Under the pieces are notes generated by a model. That model searched no databases. It had not been told where the DNA came from and saw only the letters and a program-made list of their open reading frames with translations. From assembly GCF_001484765.1 (NCBI RefSeq), contig NZ_KQ947379.1:117909-181908 (forward strand): a stretch of 64,000 bases of DNA. Direction: 5' to 3'. Each line of letters begins with the position of its first letter. The stretch's first letter is position 1. This document shows positions 1 through 9,111 of the stretch, piece after piece. The translations under genes were made by a program, and so were the position numbers. The stretch is from Entomohabitans teleogrylli. Its GTDB lineage: Bacteria; Pseudomonadota; Gammaproteobacteria; Enterobacterales; Enterobacteriaceae.

Positions 1-1468
1 GCGGTACCTGATTGGCCTGCGCCAGTACCGAAGTGCCCGCCTGCTGGAGGATCTGCGCGCGGGACATATTGGAAACTTCGGTGGCGTAATCGGCATCTTC
101 AATACGGCTACGGGCGGAAGTCAGGTTATCCACCGTATTGCCGAGGTTGGTGATGGCGGAGTCGAAACGGTTCTGTACCGCACCGAGGTCAGAACGCAGC
201 GCATCGACCTGCGCCAGCGCGGCATCGATCACCGCCAGCGGGCTGTCGGTTTTTTTGCTGCTCTGGGCGGCGGAAGCCGTCAGCAGCTCAGTCTTACCGG
301 CGCTGTCAGTACCGATGTACATCTGTTCGCCAGCGGCGTTTTTCACCACCCCGGATGAGTCAACGCTGTAGGATGCGCCGCCCACCTGCAATGAAGCGGT
401 TTTCACCGAACCCGGCGCTTTTTGCAGATCGGTCTCCGTCAGGGCTTTATTGTCGGTGGTGGATTTGGTGGTCAGAATGCCGCTGCCTGCCGCGGTATAC
501 ACCGCTTTGTCGGTCTGAATTTCCGCGCCGGTACCGGTAGCGGTAGTCGAGGCGGAGATGGTGAAGTTCACCACCGTACCGTCGAGGGTGGCGGAAAACG
601 AGCCGTTGCCGCTGGCGTCTGCGCTACCAACAGTAAACTCAACGCCCTGATAAGTGAATTTATCACCGGCGTTTGTACCAGCGGCCAGCGTCGCCAGATC
701 AGTTGCTTGCGTACCGGGAGTGGCCGTGGTGGTGTAAGCAGTGGAGGCGGCATTGGCCTGTGAGGAGTTGGTGACATAGGCGCCGGTCACGGCGTCAGAA
801 TAGATGGTCTGGCCGCCGGCGTTCTTCACGTCGGTACCGCCAATCGCCACGGTATAGGTCTGGCCGCCCACGGCATAGTTATTGGTGCCGGTCGCGCCAA
901 ATTTCGCCACCAGGCTATCGGCACTGGCTTTATCGGCGCCGGTCACGGTGAAGTTGCTCAGGTTCAGGCTCTGGGTATCAATCTTTTTCAGATCGATATT
1001 GATGATCTCGCCATCGTTGGCGCCAACCTGAATTTTCAGGGTGTTGTCTTCGGACAGCACTTTTACGCCGTTAAACTGGGTCTGCTGGGAGACGCGGTCG
1101 ATTTCACTCAGGCGCTGGGTGATTTCCGCCTGAATAGAGGACAAGTCGCTATCCGAGTTGGTGCCGTTGCTGGCCTGGACCGACAGTTCGCGCACCCGCT
1201 GCAGGTTGTTGTTAATTTCATTCAGCGCGCCTTCGGTGGTCTGGGCCACCGAGATACCGTCGTTGGCGTTGCGCGAGGCCTGAGTCAACCCCTTAATATT
1301 GGAAGTAAAACGGTTGGCGATGGCCTGACCGGCGGCATCGTCTTTGGCGCTGTTGATCCGCAGGCCGGAAGAGAGACGCTCAATGGCGGAACTCAGGGAG
1401 GACTGGGATTTATTGAGGTTATTCTGGGTCAACAGCGACAGGCTGTTCGTATTAATGACTTGTGCCAT
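1..1468 (-). CDS. fliC: FliC flagellin, 3' end cut off by the window
   Basis: Flagellin is the subunit of the flagellar filament, exported through the flagellar type III apparatus and assembled under the FliD cap. The start codon complements 1466-1468 ([13 protein letters not shown]). 489 codons are visible. The conserved N-terminal D0/D1 coiled-coil region ([18 protein letters not shown]) and C-terminal D1/D0 region ([19 protein letters not shown], then [17 protein letters not shown]) are both present. By comparison with the family only about eight residues are missing at the truncated end. The middle, about residues 180-400, is Ala/Thr/Gly-rich and is the surface-exposed variable H-antigen domain. 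The gene is divergent from fliD and has its own sigma-28 promoter at 1535-1561. Identification is secure; antigenic type cannot be assigned from sequence reading. Confidence 0.97.
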   Translation of the reverse strand, partial: MAQVINTNSLSLLTQNNLNKSQSSLSSAIERLSSGLRINSAKDDAAGQAIANRFTSNIKGLTQASRNANDGISVAQTTEGALNEINNNLQRVRELSVQASNGTNSDSDLSSIQAEITQRLSEIDRVSQQTQFNGVKVLSEDNTLKIQVGANDGEIINIDLKKIDTQSLNLSNFTVTGADKASADSLVAKFGATGTNNYAVGGQTYTVAIGGTDVKNAGGQTIYSDAVTGAYVTNSSQANAASTAYTTTATPGTQATDLATLAAGTNAGDKFTYQGVEFTVGSADASGNGSFSATLDGTVVNFTISASTTATGTGAEIQTDKAVYTAAGSGILTTKSTTDNKALTETDLQKAPGSVKTASLQVGGASYSVDSSGVVKNAAGEQMYIGTDSAGKTELLTASAAQSSKKTDSPLAVIDAALAQVDALRSDLGAVQNRFDSAITNLGNTVDNLTSARSRIEDADYATEVSNMSRAQILQQAGTSVLAQANQVP

Positions 1469-1534
1469 AGTTCAGTTCCTTCGTTGATTCACTGGGAGTT
1501 GGGCTGTTGCCCGCGGCTTGCGCCGTCTCCCCAT

Positions 1535-1561
1535 GTATCGGCACGCGGTTTTTGAACTTTA
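1535..1561 (-). promoter_or_regulatory. Sigma-28 (FliA) class 3 promoter of fliC
   Basis: Read on the minus strand this is TAAAGTTC, an 11 nt spacer, then GCCGATAC. It matches the FliA consensus TAAAGTTT-N11-GCCGATAA at 14 of 16 positions and ends 66 nt upstream of the fliC start. Confidence 0.9.
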
Positions 1562-1654
1562 GGAAATTTTTGCACCTGCCATGAGCGATCATTAGCCGCC
1601 GAATTAGCGCCCGGAACAGAGATTATTCCGCCTATTAGCGCTACAAAAGAGCGT

Positions 1655-1681
1655 TAAACTTTGCCCGCAAATTGCCGATAC
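1655..1681 (+). promoter_or_regulatory. Sigma-28 (FliA) promoter of fliDST
   Basis: TAAACTTT, an 11 nt spacer, then GCCGATAC on the plus strand, ending 37 nt before the fliD ATG. It mirrors the fliC promoter on the other strand, so filament subunit and cap/chaperone genes are switched on together after hook completion (known class 3 logic). Confidence 0.9.
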
Positions 1682-1718
1682 CCTGCGATATCCTGTTCGC
1701 GATCATAAGGAATGACTA

Positions 1719-3125
1719 ATGGCTTCGATTTCATCTCTGGGCATCGGCTCTAACCTGCCACTGGACACCTTGCTGACTAATCTCACGACGGCGGAAAAAG
1801 CGCGCCTGACGCCGATTACCAGGCAACAGTCGGCCAACAGCGCGAAGCTGACTGCCTACGGTACCCTGAAAAGCGCGTTAGAAAAGTTCCAGACCGCCAA
1901 TACCGCCCTCAACAGCGCCGATCTATTCAAAAGCACCACTGCCACCAGCAGCAGCGATAAACTCGCCGTCACGACATCGGCCGGCGCGGCCGCCGGCACC
2001 TATACCATCAGCGTCAGCCAACTGGCTCAGGCGCAGTCGCTGGCCACCCGCACTCTGACCTCCAGTTCCGCCCCCCAGGGCGACAGCGCTATTGCTTCCC
2101 GTACCCTGGTCATCAGCCAGAAGGGACGCGACAAGCCGCTGGAGATAGAACTCTCCGCCGAACAGACTTCACTGGAGGGGATCCGCGACGCCATTAATGA
2201 GGCGGACGGCGGCGTGACGGCCAGCATCGTCAAACTCAAAGACGACAGCTACCAACTGGTGCTCAGCGCCACCGACAGCGGCGTGGATAACGCAATGACG
2301 ATCTCCGTTTCCGGCGACGCTACCCTGCAAAACCTGCTCGGTTACGACAACAGCACCGGCAGCGGCGCCATGACTCAGTTGGTGGCGGCACGCAACGCGC
2401 TGCTCACCGTCAACAACATCGCCATTGAGCGCGCCAGCAATACCGTGACCGATGCGCCGCAGGGGCTAACCCTCAATCTCAGCCAGACGCTGGAAAACGC
2501 CACGGTGATCGTCAGTAAAAGCAACGACAAGGCGACCAGCGCCGTCAATGACTGGGTAAACGCCTGGAATTCGCTGGTGGATACGTTCAACTCCCTGACC
2601 AAATACACGGCCGTCGACCAGGGAGCCGAAACACAGGACGCCAGCAATGGCGCCCTGGTCGGCGACAGTATCGTACGCAATATCCAGACCGGTATCCGGG
2701 CGCAATTCAGCAACAGCGCCACGGGCTCCACCTTTAAGACCCTGGCGGAAATTGGCGTAACCCAGGATCCGACCACCGGAAAGCTGAAAATTGACGATGA
2801 CAAACTGCAAAAGGCGCTCACGGATAACAGCAGCGCCACGCGTCAGTTGCTGGTCGGCGACGGCAAAGAGACCGGCATCACCAGCAAAATCGCCGGGCTG
2901 GTCAGCGGCTATCTGGCTGACGACGGCATTATCGACAGCGCCAAAGACGGAATTAACGCCACCCTGAAAAGTCTCACCAAACAGTATCTGGCGGTCAGCA
3001 ACAGTATTGACGAAACCATCGCGCGCTATAAAACCCAGTTTACCCAGCTTGATACCATCATCAGTCAGCTTAACAGCACCAGCTCTTATCTGACCCAGCA
3101 GTTTGACGCACTGAGCAGTTCCTGA
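1719..3125 (+). CDS. fliD: FliD, flagellar filament cap (HAP2)
   Basis: 468 residues, the normal size for enteric FliD. It forms the pentameric cap that folds incoming flagellin at the filament tip. The N-terminus (MASISSLGIGSNLPLDTLLTN) and the C-terminal coiled-coil segment (about residues 410-468, ending DTIISQLNSTSSYLTQQFDAL) are typical; the middle is the variable D2/D3 domain. It is first in fliDST: fliS follows after 14 nt. A sigma-28 promoter lies at 1655-1681. The start is set by a short AAGGAA purine run 7 nt upstream of the ATG. Confidence 0.97.
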   Translation: MASISSLGIGSNLPLDTLLTNLTTAEKARLTPITRQQSANSAKLTAYGTLKSALEKFQTANTALNSADLFKSTTATSSSDKLAVTTSAGAAAGTYTISVSQLAQAQSLATRTLTSSSAPQGDSAIASRTLVISQKGRDKPLEIELSAEQTSLEGIRDAINEADGGVTASIVKLKDDSYQLVLSATDSGVDNAMTISVSGDATLQNLLGYDNSTGSGAMTQLVAARNALLTVNNIAIERASNTVTDAPQGLTLNLSQTLENATVIVSKSNDKATSAVNDWVNAWNSLVDTFNSLTKYTAVDQGAETQDASNGALVGDSIVRNIQTGIRAQFSNSATGSTFKTLAEIGVTQDPTTGKLKIDDDKLQKALTDNSSATRQLLVGDGKETGITSKIAGLVSGYLADDGIIDSAKDGINATLKSLTKQYLAVSNSIDETIARYKTQFTQLDTIISQLNSTSSYLTQQFDALSSS

Positions 3126-3139
3126 CAAAAGAGGTCGTT

Positions 3140-3550
3140 ATGTACAACAGCAGTGGCACCACCGCCTATGCGCAAATCGGCGTAGAAAGTGCGGTCATGA
3201 GCGCCAGCCCGCACCAGCTTATCGTCATGTTGTTCGACGGCGCTCTGAGTGCGCTGGTACGGGCGCGCCTGTTTATGGACCAGGGTAACGGCGCCGCCAA
3301 AGGTGCTGCCCTGAGCCAGGCAATCAATATCATCGATAATGGCCTGAAAGCCGGGCTGGATCCGGCTCAGGGGGGAACGCTGCCGGAACAACTGGCCGCG
3401 CTGTATGATTACATGGTACGCCGCCTGCTACAGGCCAATCTGCGTAATGACAGGCGCGCCATCGAAGAAGTGGAAACCCTGCTGAGCGGTATCGCCGACG
3501 CCTGGAAACAGATTTCCCCCGCCCAACAACCGGTACAGGAGCCAGGCTAA
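3140..3550 (+). CDS. fliS: FliS, flagellin export chaperone
   Basis: 136 residues, the same length as E. coli FliS. This cytoplasmic four-helix protein binds the C-terminus of FliC, stopping premature polymerisation and presenting it to the export gate. Family hallmarks are the start MYNSSGTTAYAQIGVESAVMSASPHQ (split across two conserved blocks) followed by LIVMLFDGALSALVRA. The start is preceded by AAGAGG. Its TAA shares one base with the fliT ATG (TAATG), indicating translational coupling. Confidence 0.97.
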   Translation: MYNSSGTTAYAQIGVESAVMSASPHQLIVMLFDGALSALVRARLFMDQGNGAAKGAALSQAINIIDNGLKAGLDPAQGGTLPEQLAALYDYMVRRLLQANLRNDRRAIEEVETLLSGIADAWKQISPAQQPVQEPG

Positions 3551-3912
3551 TGTCAGCGCATCCGGAGTTCTTGAGCCGCTGGCTGCGCGTGGCGATGCTC
3601 AGTGAGTCCCTGCTGGAGCTGGCGCGCTGCGGCGAGTGGCAGCAACTGGTGGATCAGGAAGTTAGCTACCTGCAAAGTATTGAAAATGTCATGCGGCTGG
3701 AGATGCCGCCGGACCTCAGCCCGCCGGTACGCCGCCATCTGCGCCAACTGGTCGGCAACGTGCTGGACAATGAGCAGCAGTTAAAAACGCTGCTCCAGAA
3801 ACGTATGGAAGAACTCAGCGCGCTGATCGGCCAGTCGGCGCGCCAGCAAAACATCAACAATACCTATGGCCGGTTGTCCGGGGTGCTGCTGATGCCGGAG
3901 TCGCCACGCTAA
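3550..3912 (+). CDS. fliT: FliT, FliD chaperone and FlhDC antagonist
   Basis: 120 residues, small helical protein. FliT binds FliD as an export chaperone and, when free, binds FlhDC and represses class 2 flagellar genes (known for Salmonella and E. coli). Here it begins inside the fliS stop codon. The sequence is Leu- and Glu/Gln-rich throughout, with one tryptophan-rich N-terminal helix (FLSRWLRVAMLSESLLELA). Assignment rests on position, length and this N-terminus; FliT is fast-evolving, so confidence is slightly below its neighbours. Confidence 0.93.
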   Translation: MSAHPEFLSRWLRVAMLSESLLELARCGEWQQLVDQEVSYLQSIENVMRLEMPPDLSPPVRRHLRQLVGNVLDNEQQLKTLLQKRMEELSALIGQSARQQNINNTYGRLSGVLLMPESPR

Positions 3913-3955
3913 ATCTTTCGTCATTCCCCTGCCGTTTTGCTTAACATCCGTCATA

Positions 3956-3984
3956 CTCCAGAAGTCCCTTCCTGACTTCTGGAG
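3956..3984 (+). promoter_or_regulatory. 11 bp perfect hairpin that covers the amyA ribosome binding site
   Basis: Left arm CTCCAGAAGTC (3956-3966), 7 nt loop, right arm GACTTCTGGAG (3974-3984). The only good Shine-Dalgarno for amyA, GGAG at 3981-3984, is the end of the right arm, 8 nt before the ATG at 3993. There is no U-run after it, so it is a poor intrinsic terminator for fliT. It would sequester the amyA start in a read-through transcript. The structure is seen; the regulatory role is inference. Confidence 0.6.
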
Positions 3985-3992
3985 CACAAGTC

Positions 3993-5480
3993 ATGAATAA
4001 TCCGGTTATTTTGCAATGCTTTCACTGGTATTACCCCGGCGGCGGCCAATTGTGGCAGGAGGTCAGCCAACGTGCTCCCCATCTACAAGAAACGGGTATT
4101 TCGATGGTCTGGCTGCCTCCGGCCTACAAGGGCAGCAGCGGCGGCTATTCCGCCGGTTACGACAGTTACGATCTGTTCGATCTGGGAGAGTTTGATCAAA
4201 AGGGGTCGGTGGCCACCAAATACGGCGACAAACAGCAGCTTCTCGACGCTATTGCCGCGCTGCAGCAGCATCATATCGCGGTGTTGATGGACGTGGTGGT
4301 GAACCACAAGATGGGCGCCGATGAGAAAGAGCCGGTACGGGTTAACCGGGTCAATCCGGACGATCGTACCCTGATCGCCGATGAGGTTATTGAATGCGAA
4401 GCCTGGACCCGCTACACCTTCCCGGGGCGCAGCGGAAAGTATTCGCAATTCATCTGGGATTTTCGCTGCTTCAGCGGCATCGACCATATCGAAAATCCCG
4501 ACGAAGACGGCATCTTTAAAATCATTAATGACTATACCGGCGATGGCTGGAACGATCAGGTTGACGATGAGCTGGGCAACTTCGACTACCTGATGGGCGA
4601 AAATATTGATTTCCGCAACCGGGCGGTTACTGAGGAGATCAAATACTGGGCGCGCTGGATGCTCAGTCAAACCCACTGCAACGGCTTTCGGCTTGATGCG
4701 GTTAAACACATTCCCGCCTGGTTTTACAAAGAGTGGATCGACCACGTACAGGACGTGGCGCCTGAACCGCTGTTTATCGTAGCCGAATACTGGTCCCACG
4801 AAGTGGACAAACTGCAACAGTACATAAGCCAGGTCGAAGGCAAAACCATGCTGTTTGACGCCCCGCTGCAGATGAAATTCCACGAAGCCTCGCGCTCCGG
4901 CCGCGACTACGATATGAGCCAGATCTTTACCGATACGCTGGTCGAGGCGGATCCTTTTCACGCCGTCACGCTGGTGGCCAACCACGATACTCAACCGCTG
5001 CAATCGCTGGAAGCGCCGGTGGAACCCTGGTTTAAACCGCTGGCCTACGCGCTGATTCTGTTGCGCGAAAACGGCGTGCCATCGGTCTTTTATCCGGACC
5101 TGTTCGGCGCCAGCTATGAAGATACCGGCGGCGACGGCAACAGCTACCAGATAGAGATGCCGATCATCCATCAGCTCGACGCCTTAATCCAGGCGCGCCA
5201 GCGCTTTGCCCACGGCGTCCAGACGCTGTGGTTCGATCACCCGAACTGTATTGCTTTCAGCCGTAGCGGAACCGAAGAGGCGCCGGGCTGCGTGGTGGTG
5301 ATATCTAACGGCGATGACGGGGAGAAGACCCTGACGCTGGGAGAGAATTACGGGCAAAAAACCTGGCGTGACTTCCTCGGCAACCGGGAGGAGACCATCG
5401 CCACTGACGAACAGGGCAGCGCTACCTTTACCTGCAATGGCGCCAGCGTCAGCATTTGGGTCATGGAAGAGGTACTGTAA
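3993..5480 (+). CDS. amyA: Cytoplasmic alpha-amylase AmyA
   Basis: 495 residues with no signal peptide, the same length as E. coli AmyA. It hydrolyses internal alpha-1,4 bonds of maltodextrins and glycogen-type chains in the cytoplasm. All four GH13 regions are visible: [15 protein letters not shown] (nucleophile D235), VAEYWS (acid/base E265) and ANHDTQ (D332). It follows fliT in the same direction, as in E. coli, but its start region is folded into a hairpin (3956-3984), suggesting that its translation is separately controlled. The gene after it, yedD, converges on it across a shared hairpin. Confidence 0.97.
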   Translation: MNNPVILQCFHWYYPGGGQLWQEVSQRAPHLQETGISMVWLPPAYKGSSGGYSAGYDSYDLFDLGEFDQKGSVATKYGDKQQLLDAIAALQQHHIAVLMDVVVNHKMGADEKEPVRVNRVNPDDRTLIADEVIECEAWTRYTFPGRSGKYSQFIWDFRCFSGIDHIENPDEDGIFKIINDYTGDGWNDQVDDELGNFDYLMGENIDFRNRAVTEEIKYWARWMLSQTHCNGFRLDAVKHIPAWFYKEWIDHVQDVAPEPLFIVAEYWSHEVDKLQQYISQVEGKTMLFDAPLQMKFHEASRSGRDYDMSQIFTDTLVEADPFHAVTLVANHDTQPLQSLEAPVEPWFKPLAYALILLRENGVPSVFYPDLFGASYEDTGGDGNSYQIEMPIIHQLDALIQARQRFAHGVQTLWFDHPNCIAFSRSGTEEAPGCVVVISNGDDGEKTLTLGENYGQKTWRDFLGNREETIATDEQGSATFTCNGASVSIWVMEEVL

Positions 5481-5486
5481 TCGTCC

Positions 5487-5508
5487 GGCCCGCCAGCCAC
5501 GGCGGGCC
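5487..5508. terminator. Convergent hairpin between amyA and yedD
   Basis: GGCCCGCC, 6 nt loop, GGCGGGCC: eight G-C-rich pairs between two converging genes. No T-run on either side, so it may act with Rho or as an mRNA-end stabiliser rather than a textbook intrinsic terminator. Confidence 0.55.
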
Positions 5509-5517
5509 ATCGCGCGA

Positions 5518-5931
5518 TCAGGGCAGCGGCGAAGAGAGCGACTGTTGCGCCAGCGCCTGCGCGCAGGCAGCGGTTGGCCGCTCCACGCGCTGTAGCGTCA
5601 TGCCGTCATAGGACAGCGTAGCGTGAGTACGCTCAATCGGGTACACATCAAGTTTTTCCGTGACATTGACCAGTTCTCCGTCGTCGATGGTCAGTTTACC
5701 GGGTAGCGCAATCACCCGCTGCCACTCGCGGCAGTCGAGGGTGTCCCCCTGCTCTGTCACAATCAGACTGGCTATCGCCTCCGGGCTGACCAGCGCGCTC
5801 TGCGGCCCCTGGGATTGCCAGTACCCCGCCAGCCCCGACGGCGCCGGCGCCTTCACCACCTGACGGTAATCATTCACCTGGGCGCAGCCGCTGAGAACCA
5901 GCAGCGCGGCAACGGTTGCTAACTTTTTCAT
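5518..5931 (-). CDS. yedD: YedD lipoprotein
   Basis: 137 residues from MKKLATVAALLVLSGCAQ. The first 19 residues are a lipoprotein signal with lipobox LSGC, so Cys16 should be lipidated. Residue 2 of the mature protein is Ala, compatible with outer-membrane sorting. An in-frame ATG exists 93 nt upstream, but it would bury the signal peptide, so the internal start is used. Position between amyA and yedE matches E. coli yedD. Function unknown in E. coli as well. Confidence 0.9.
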   Translation of the reverse strand: MKKLATVAALLVLSGCAQVNDYRQVVKAPAPSGLAGYWQSQGPQSALVSPEAIASLIVTEQGDTLDCREWQRVIALPGKLTIDDGELVNVTEKLDVYPIERTHATLSYDGMTLQRVERPTAACAQALAQQSLSSPLP

Positions 5932-6134
5932 TGTTTTATCCGGCTGATAAGCAAAAACATATTCTGGCATTAATGGCCGCCGCTCGCCAGCGCCCGAACG
6001 GCGGCGCAAATATCGATCCCCCACGATTTTTAGATTTTTTATGGGCCTTCCCGCCGCAGAAGGCGTATTATTGCGCGCTCCTGTTGCGCCTGATGGCGCG
6101 TTTTAGTTCCGTCTGAGTTCAGAGGCTAAAATTC

Positions 6135-7346
6135 ATGTCATGGTCTGACTTTAAACAACACTATCTGATTAAGTTCTGGTCACCGGTTCCGGCTGTTATC
6201 GCCGCCGGGATCCTCTCCACCTACTACTTCGGCCTTACCGGCACCTTCTGGGCAGTCACCGGCGAATTCACCCGCTGGGGCGGTCAGTTGTTGCAACTGC
6301 TGGGCGTCGATACTGAAAACTGGGGGTATTTCAAACTGATTGATCTGCACGGTACGCCGCTCACCCGGGTGGATGGCGTGATGATCATCGGTATGTTCGG
6401 CGGCTGTTTCGCCGCTGCCCTGTGGGCCAACAATATTAAGCTGCGCCTGCCGCAACACCGTATCCGCATCCTCCAGGCGCTGGTGGGCGGGATTATCGCC
6501 GGCTTTGGCGCCCGCCTGGCGATGGGCTGCAATCTGGCGGCTTTCTTTACCGGCATTCCCCAGTTTTCGGTACACGCCTGGTTTTTCGCCCTGGCGACCG
6601 CCATTGGCTCATGGTTCGGCGCCCGCTTCACCCTGCTGCCGCTGTTTCGTATTCCGGTTAAGCTGCAAAAAGTCAGCGCCGCCCATCCCCTGACCCAGAA
6701 CCCGGACCAGGCGCGGCGGCGTTTTCGCATCGGCATGCTGGTGTTTATCGGCATGGTCGGCTGGGCGCTGCTCACCGCGGCAAACCAGCCGAAACTCGGG
6801 ATCGCCATGCTGTTCGGTATCGGTTTCGGTCTGTTGATCGAACGGGCGCAAATCTGCTTTACCTCAGCGTTCCGCGATCTATGGATCACCGGCCGCACCC
6901 AGATGGCGAAAGCGATTATTCTCGGGATGGCGGTCAGCGCGATCGGCATCTTCAGCTATACCCAGTTAGGGGTGGCGCCGAAAATCATGTGGGCCGGACC
7001 GAACGCGGTGATCGGCGGTCTGCTGTTCGGATTTGGTATTGTGCTGGCCGGCGGCTGCGAAACCGGCTGGATGTACCGCGCCGTGGAGGGCCAGGTACAC
7101 TACTGGTGGGTGGGGCTGGGCAACGTCATCGGCTCCACGCTGCTGGCCTTCTTCTGGGATGACCTGTCCCGACCGCTGGCCACCAGTTGGGACAAGATTA
7201 ACCTGCTGACCACCTTCGGGCCGCTGGGCGGCCTGCTGGTCACCTATCTACTGCTGCTGGGCGCGTTTTTGCTGGTGCTCGGCTGGGAAAAACATTTCTT
7301 TACCACCCGTAACCGGACCCCGGCGGCCGTGAAGGAGAGCGTATGA
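6135..7346 (+). CDS. yedE: YedE, YeeE/YedE-family transporter
   Basis: 403 residues, polytopic inner-membrane protein of the YeeE/YedE (DUF395) family, built from two similar halves. The paired family motifs are seen: GFGARLAMGCNLAAFFTG in the first half and GIVLAGGCETGWMYR in the second, each with a conserved Cys. The paralogue YeeE (TsuA) imports thiosulfate; YedE is usually linked to sulfur or selenium metabolism. It overlaps yedF by ATGA, so the pair is translationally coupled. Substrate not determinable here. Confidence 0.93.
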   Translation: MSWSDFKQHYLIKFWSPVPAVIAAGILSTYYFGLTGTFWAVTGEFTRWGGQLLQLLGVDTENWGYFKLIDLHGTPLTRVDGVMIIGMFGGCFAAALWANNIKLRLPQHRIRILQALVGGIIAGFGARLAMGCNLAAFFTGIPQFSVHAWFFALATAIGSWFGARFTLLPLFRIPVKLQKVSAAHPLTQNPDQARRRFRIGMLVFIGMVGWALLTAANQPKLGIAMLFGIGFGLLIERAQICFTSAFRDLWITGRTQMAKAIILGMAVSAIGIFSYTQLGVAPKIMWAGPNAVIGGLLFGFGIVLAGGCETGWMYRAVEGQVHYWWVGLGNVIGSTLLAFFWDDLSRPLATSWDKINLLTTFGPLGGLLVTYLLLLGAFLLVLGWEKHFFTTRNRTPAAVKESV

Positions 7347-7576
7347 CCACGATAGTGCCTGATTTCCGTCTCGATATGGTGGGCGAACCCTGCCCCTATC
7401 CGGCCGTGGCGACCCTGGAAGCGATGCCACAGCTGGAAAAAGGGCAAATCCTTGAAGTCATCAGCGACTGCCCGCAGTCAATCAATAATATCCCGCTGGA
7501 CGCCCGCAACCACGGCTATACGGTGCTGGATATTCAACAGGACGGCCCTACCATCCGCTACCTGATTCAGCGTTAA
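7343..7576 (+). CDS. yedF: YedF, TusA-family sulfur carrier-like protein
   Basis: 77 residues with the TusA/SirA fold signature LDMVGEPCPYPAVATLEAM; Cys17 in the CPxP motif is the family's sulfur-carrying residue. Overlaps the yedE stop by 4 nt. Pairing of a TusA-like protein with a YeeE/YedE channel is the standard arrangement, with the small protein thought to take up the imported sulfur or selenium species. Its stop codon overlaps the stop of the convergent rpiR-type gene: both TAA codons lie in the palindrome TTAA at 7573-7576. Confidence 0.93.
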   Translation: MTTIVPDFRLDMVGEPCPYPAVATLEAMPQLEKGQILEVISDCPQSINNIPLDARNHGYTVLDIQQDGPTIRYLIQR

Positions 7577-8439
7577 ACATCCTCTGATTTTGCCGGGACC
7601 GCGTAGGCCCCGGCTTTCACCATAAACTCTTCAACCCGTTTAATTCGCGCCACGGCATCATCACCCTGGCGCGCCACCAGCGACGCCAGCAGACATTCCG
7701 CCAGCCCCATCCCGGCAATCACCGACGGGAAAAATGACGGGCTATCGGTAGAAAACCACAGCGACGCCGTAGCGCCCGCCGCCAGCGGCGATGCCGGGGT
7801 ATCGGTCAGGGCCACCACTCTGGCGCCTATCTGGCGGGCGGCCTCCAGCACCCGCAGTGACTCCCGCGAGTAAGGCGCAAAACCAATGATCACCAGTACA
7901 TCATCGGGACCGATTTCACGGGTAAACATCTCATCATTGCTGGCGAAGCCGTCAATCAGCGACACCTGCTTCTTAAACAGCCGGTAGACATAATAAACCG
8001 ACCAGGCAATCGGAAAACTGGCGCGGAATCCGCAAATATAGACGTGCTGCGCGCTTTCCATCAGATCCACCGCGGCGGTCAGTGATTCACGATTCTCTTC
8101 GCTGGTGCGCTCCAGATTGGCATGATGAGTATTGAACACCTCGTCATACAGCCGATCGCCTTCTCCTTTTTCCACCAGGCGACCGGCGCGGACGCCGTAA
8201 CTTTCATGCTGGAAGCCGACCGAAACAATAAAGCTGTTTTTCAGTTCTACCCAGCCGCTGAATCCGACCCGCTGGGCCAGACGCAGCAGGGTGGCGGGTT
8301 TCACCTGCGCCAGAGTGGCGAAGGCACGCATCGAAAGGGTAATCACATCATGGGTATGAGACAGGGTAAAATCAGCCGCGCGCTGCAGTTCCGGAGTGAG
8401 CTGAGGGTAAAAATCAATGATCGTCTGACGAGGATTCAT
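7573..8439 (-). CDS. RpiR-family transcription regulator with SIS domain
   Basis: 288 residues from MNPRQTIIDFYPQL. Residues ~1-75 form the RpiR N-terminal HTH (LTPELQRAADFTLSHTHD ... TLAQVKPATLLRLAQRVGF). Residues ~115-260 are a SIS phosphosugar-binding domain (VYICGFRASFPIA; VLVIIGFAPYSRESLRVLE; VVALTDTPASPLA). Start chosen at 8439, with GGAAT upstream; the longer form adds a Cys-rich tail with no ribosome site. Such proteins usually control sugar-phosphate or amino-sugar genes beside them, but none is adjacent here. It stands in the place of the yedK-N genes of E. coli and may have been acquired. Ligand unknown. Confidence 0.88.
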   Translation of the reverse strand: MNPRQTIIDFYPQLTPELQRAADFTLSHTHDVITLSMRAFATLAQVKPATLLRLAQRVGFSGWVELKNSFIVSVGFQHESYGVRAGRLVEKGEGDRLYDEVFNTHHANLERTSEENRESLTAAVDLMESAQHVYICGFRASFPIAWSVYYVYRLFKKQVSLIDGFASNDEMFTREIGPDDVLVIIGFAPYSRESLRVLEAARQIGARVVALTDTPASPLAAGATASLWFSTDSPSFFPSVIAGMGLAECLLASLVARQGDDAVARIKRVEEFMVKAGAYAVPAKSEDV

Positions 8440-8588
8440 GCACGGACATTCCTGATTGTCGCCGCAGACCACCCATTGATCTGCGTATAACAACAATCTA
8501 GCGGATTCAGATGCGCAACTTAAGACCCAGACGCATCCCTCCCTGCAATGAGTGCTTTTCAGTAGGGAAAAATGTGACAGAGATCGGT

Positions 8589-8897
8589 TTATACCGCCAT
8601 GGACATCACTTCCTGATAGGCTGCCACCAGTTTGTTGCGCACCTGAATTCCCATTTGCAGCGAGACCGACGATTTTTGCAGATCGACCATCACATCATTC
8701 AGCGCTACCCCCGGCGTCCCCAGCGTGAACTGTTCAGTCTGCGTGCGGGCGTGATTCTGTACTGCGCTGATTCTGTCGAGCGCCGCGGTCAATTCGCCGG
8801 CAAAACTTACCGTCGACCGGACACCGTTGTCCTGCCCCGCCGCCAGCGCGGTGGCCTGCAACTGCTGAACCACACCGTCAATTGCCTGAATGCTCAT
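8589..8897 (-). CDS. fliE: FliE, MS ring-rod junction protein
   Basis: 102 residues from [17 protein letters not shown]. Small export substrate joining the FliF ring to the proximal rod and required to start rod assembly. The C-terminus [15 protein letters not shown] is the family hallmark. A strong GGAGGC precedes the ATG at 8895-8897, which rules out the upstream in-frame start. It is divergent from fliF, as in E. coli and Salmonella; the 214 nt between the two starts must hold both class 2 promoters and the FlhDC site. Confidence 0.96.
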   Translation of the reverse strand: MSIQAIDGVVQQLQATALAAGQDNGVRSTVSFAGELTAALDRISAVQNHARTQTEQFTLGTPGVALNDVMVDLQKSSVSLQMGIQVRNKLVAAYQEVMSMAV

Positions 8898-9111
8898 AGC
8901 GCCTCCTGTGAAATCTCTACTCAGGCTACCACGCCCTCGCAGCACTAAAGAGGCTAAATAACCCCAAAAAACAGCGTTATCCGACGCATCGAATTTGCGC
9001 GCTGCGAAAATAATGTCACGGTCAGTATGACGAAAGCGGCCGTTCTTTCAGGGGGCATTTTGTTGAGTTTTTCTTTTTCCGCGCGCCATGCGCTGAGCCG
9101 CGAGGCCATCC

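Noticed and set aside
4083..5171. 362-codon open frame antisense to amyA
   Set aside because: Shadow of a GC-rich gene; all four GH13 motifs are on the other strand and there is no ribosome site.
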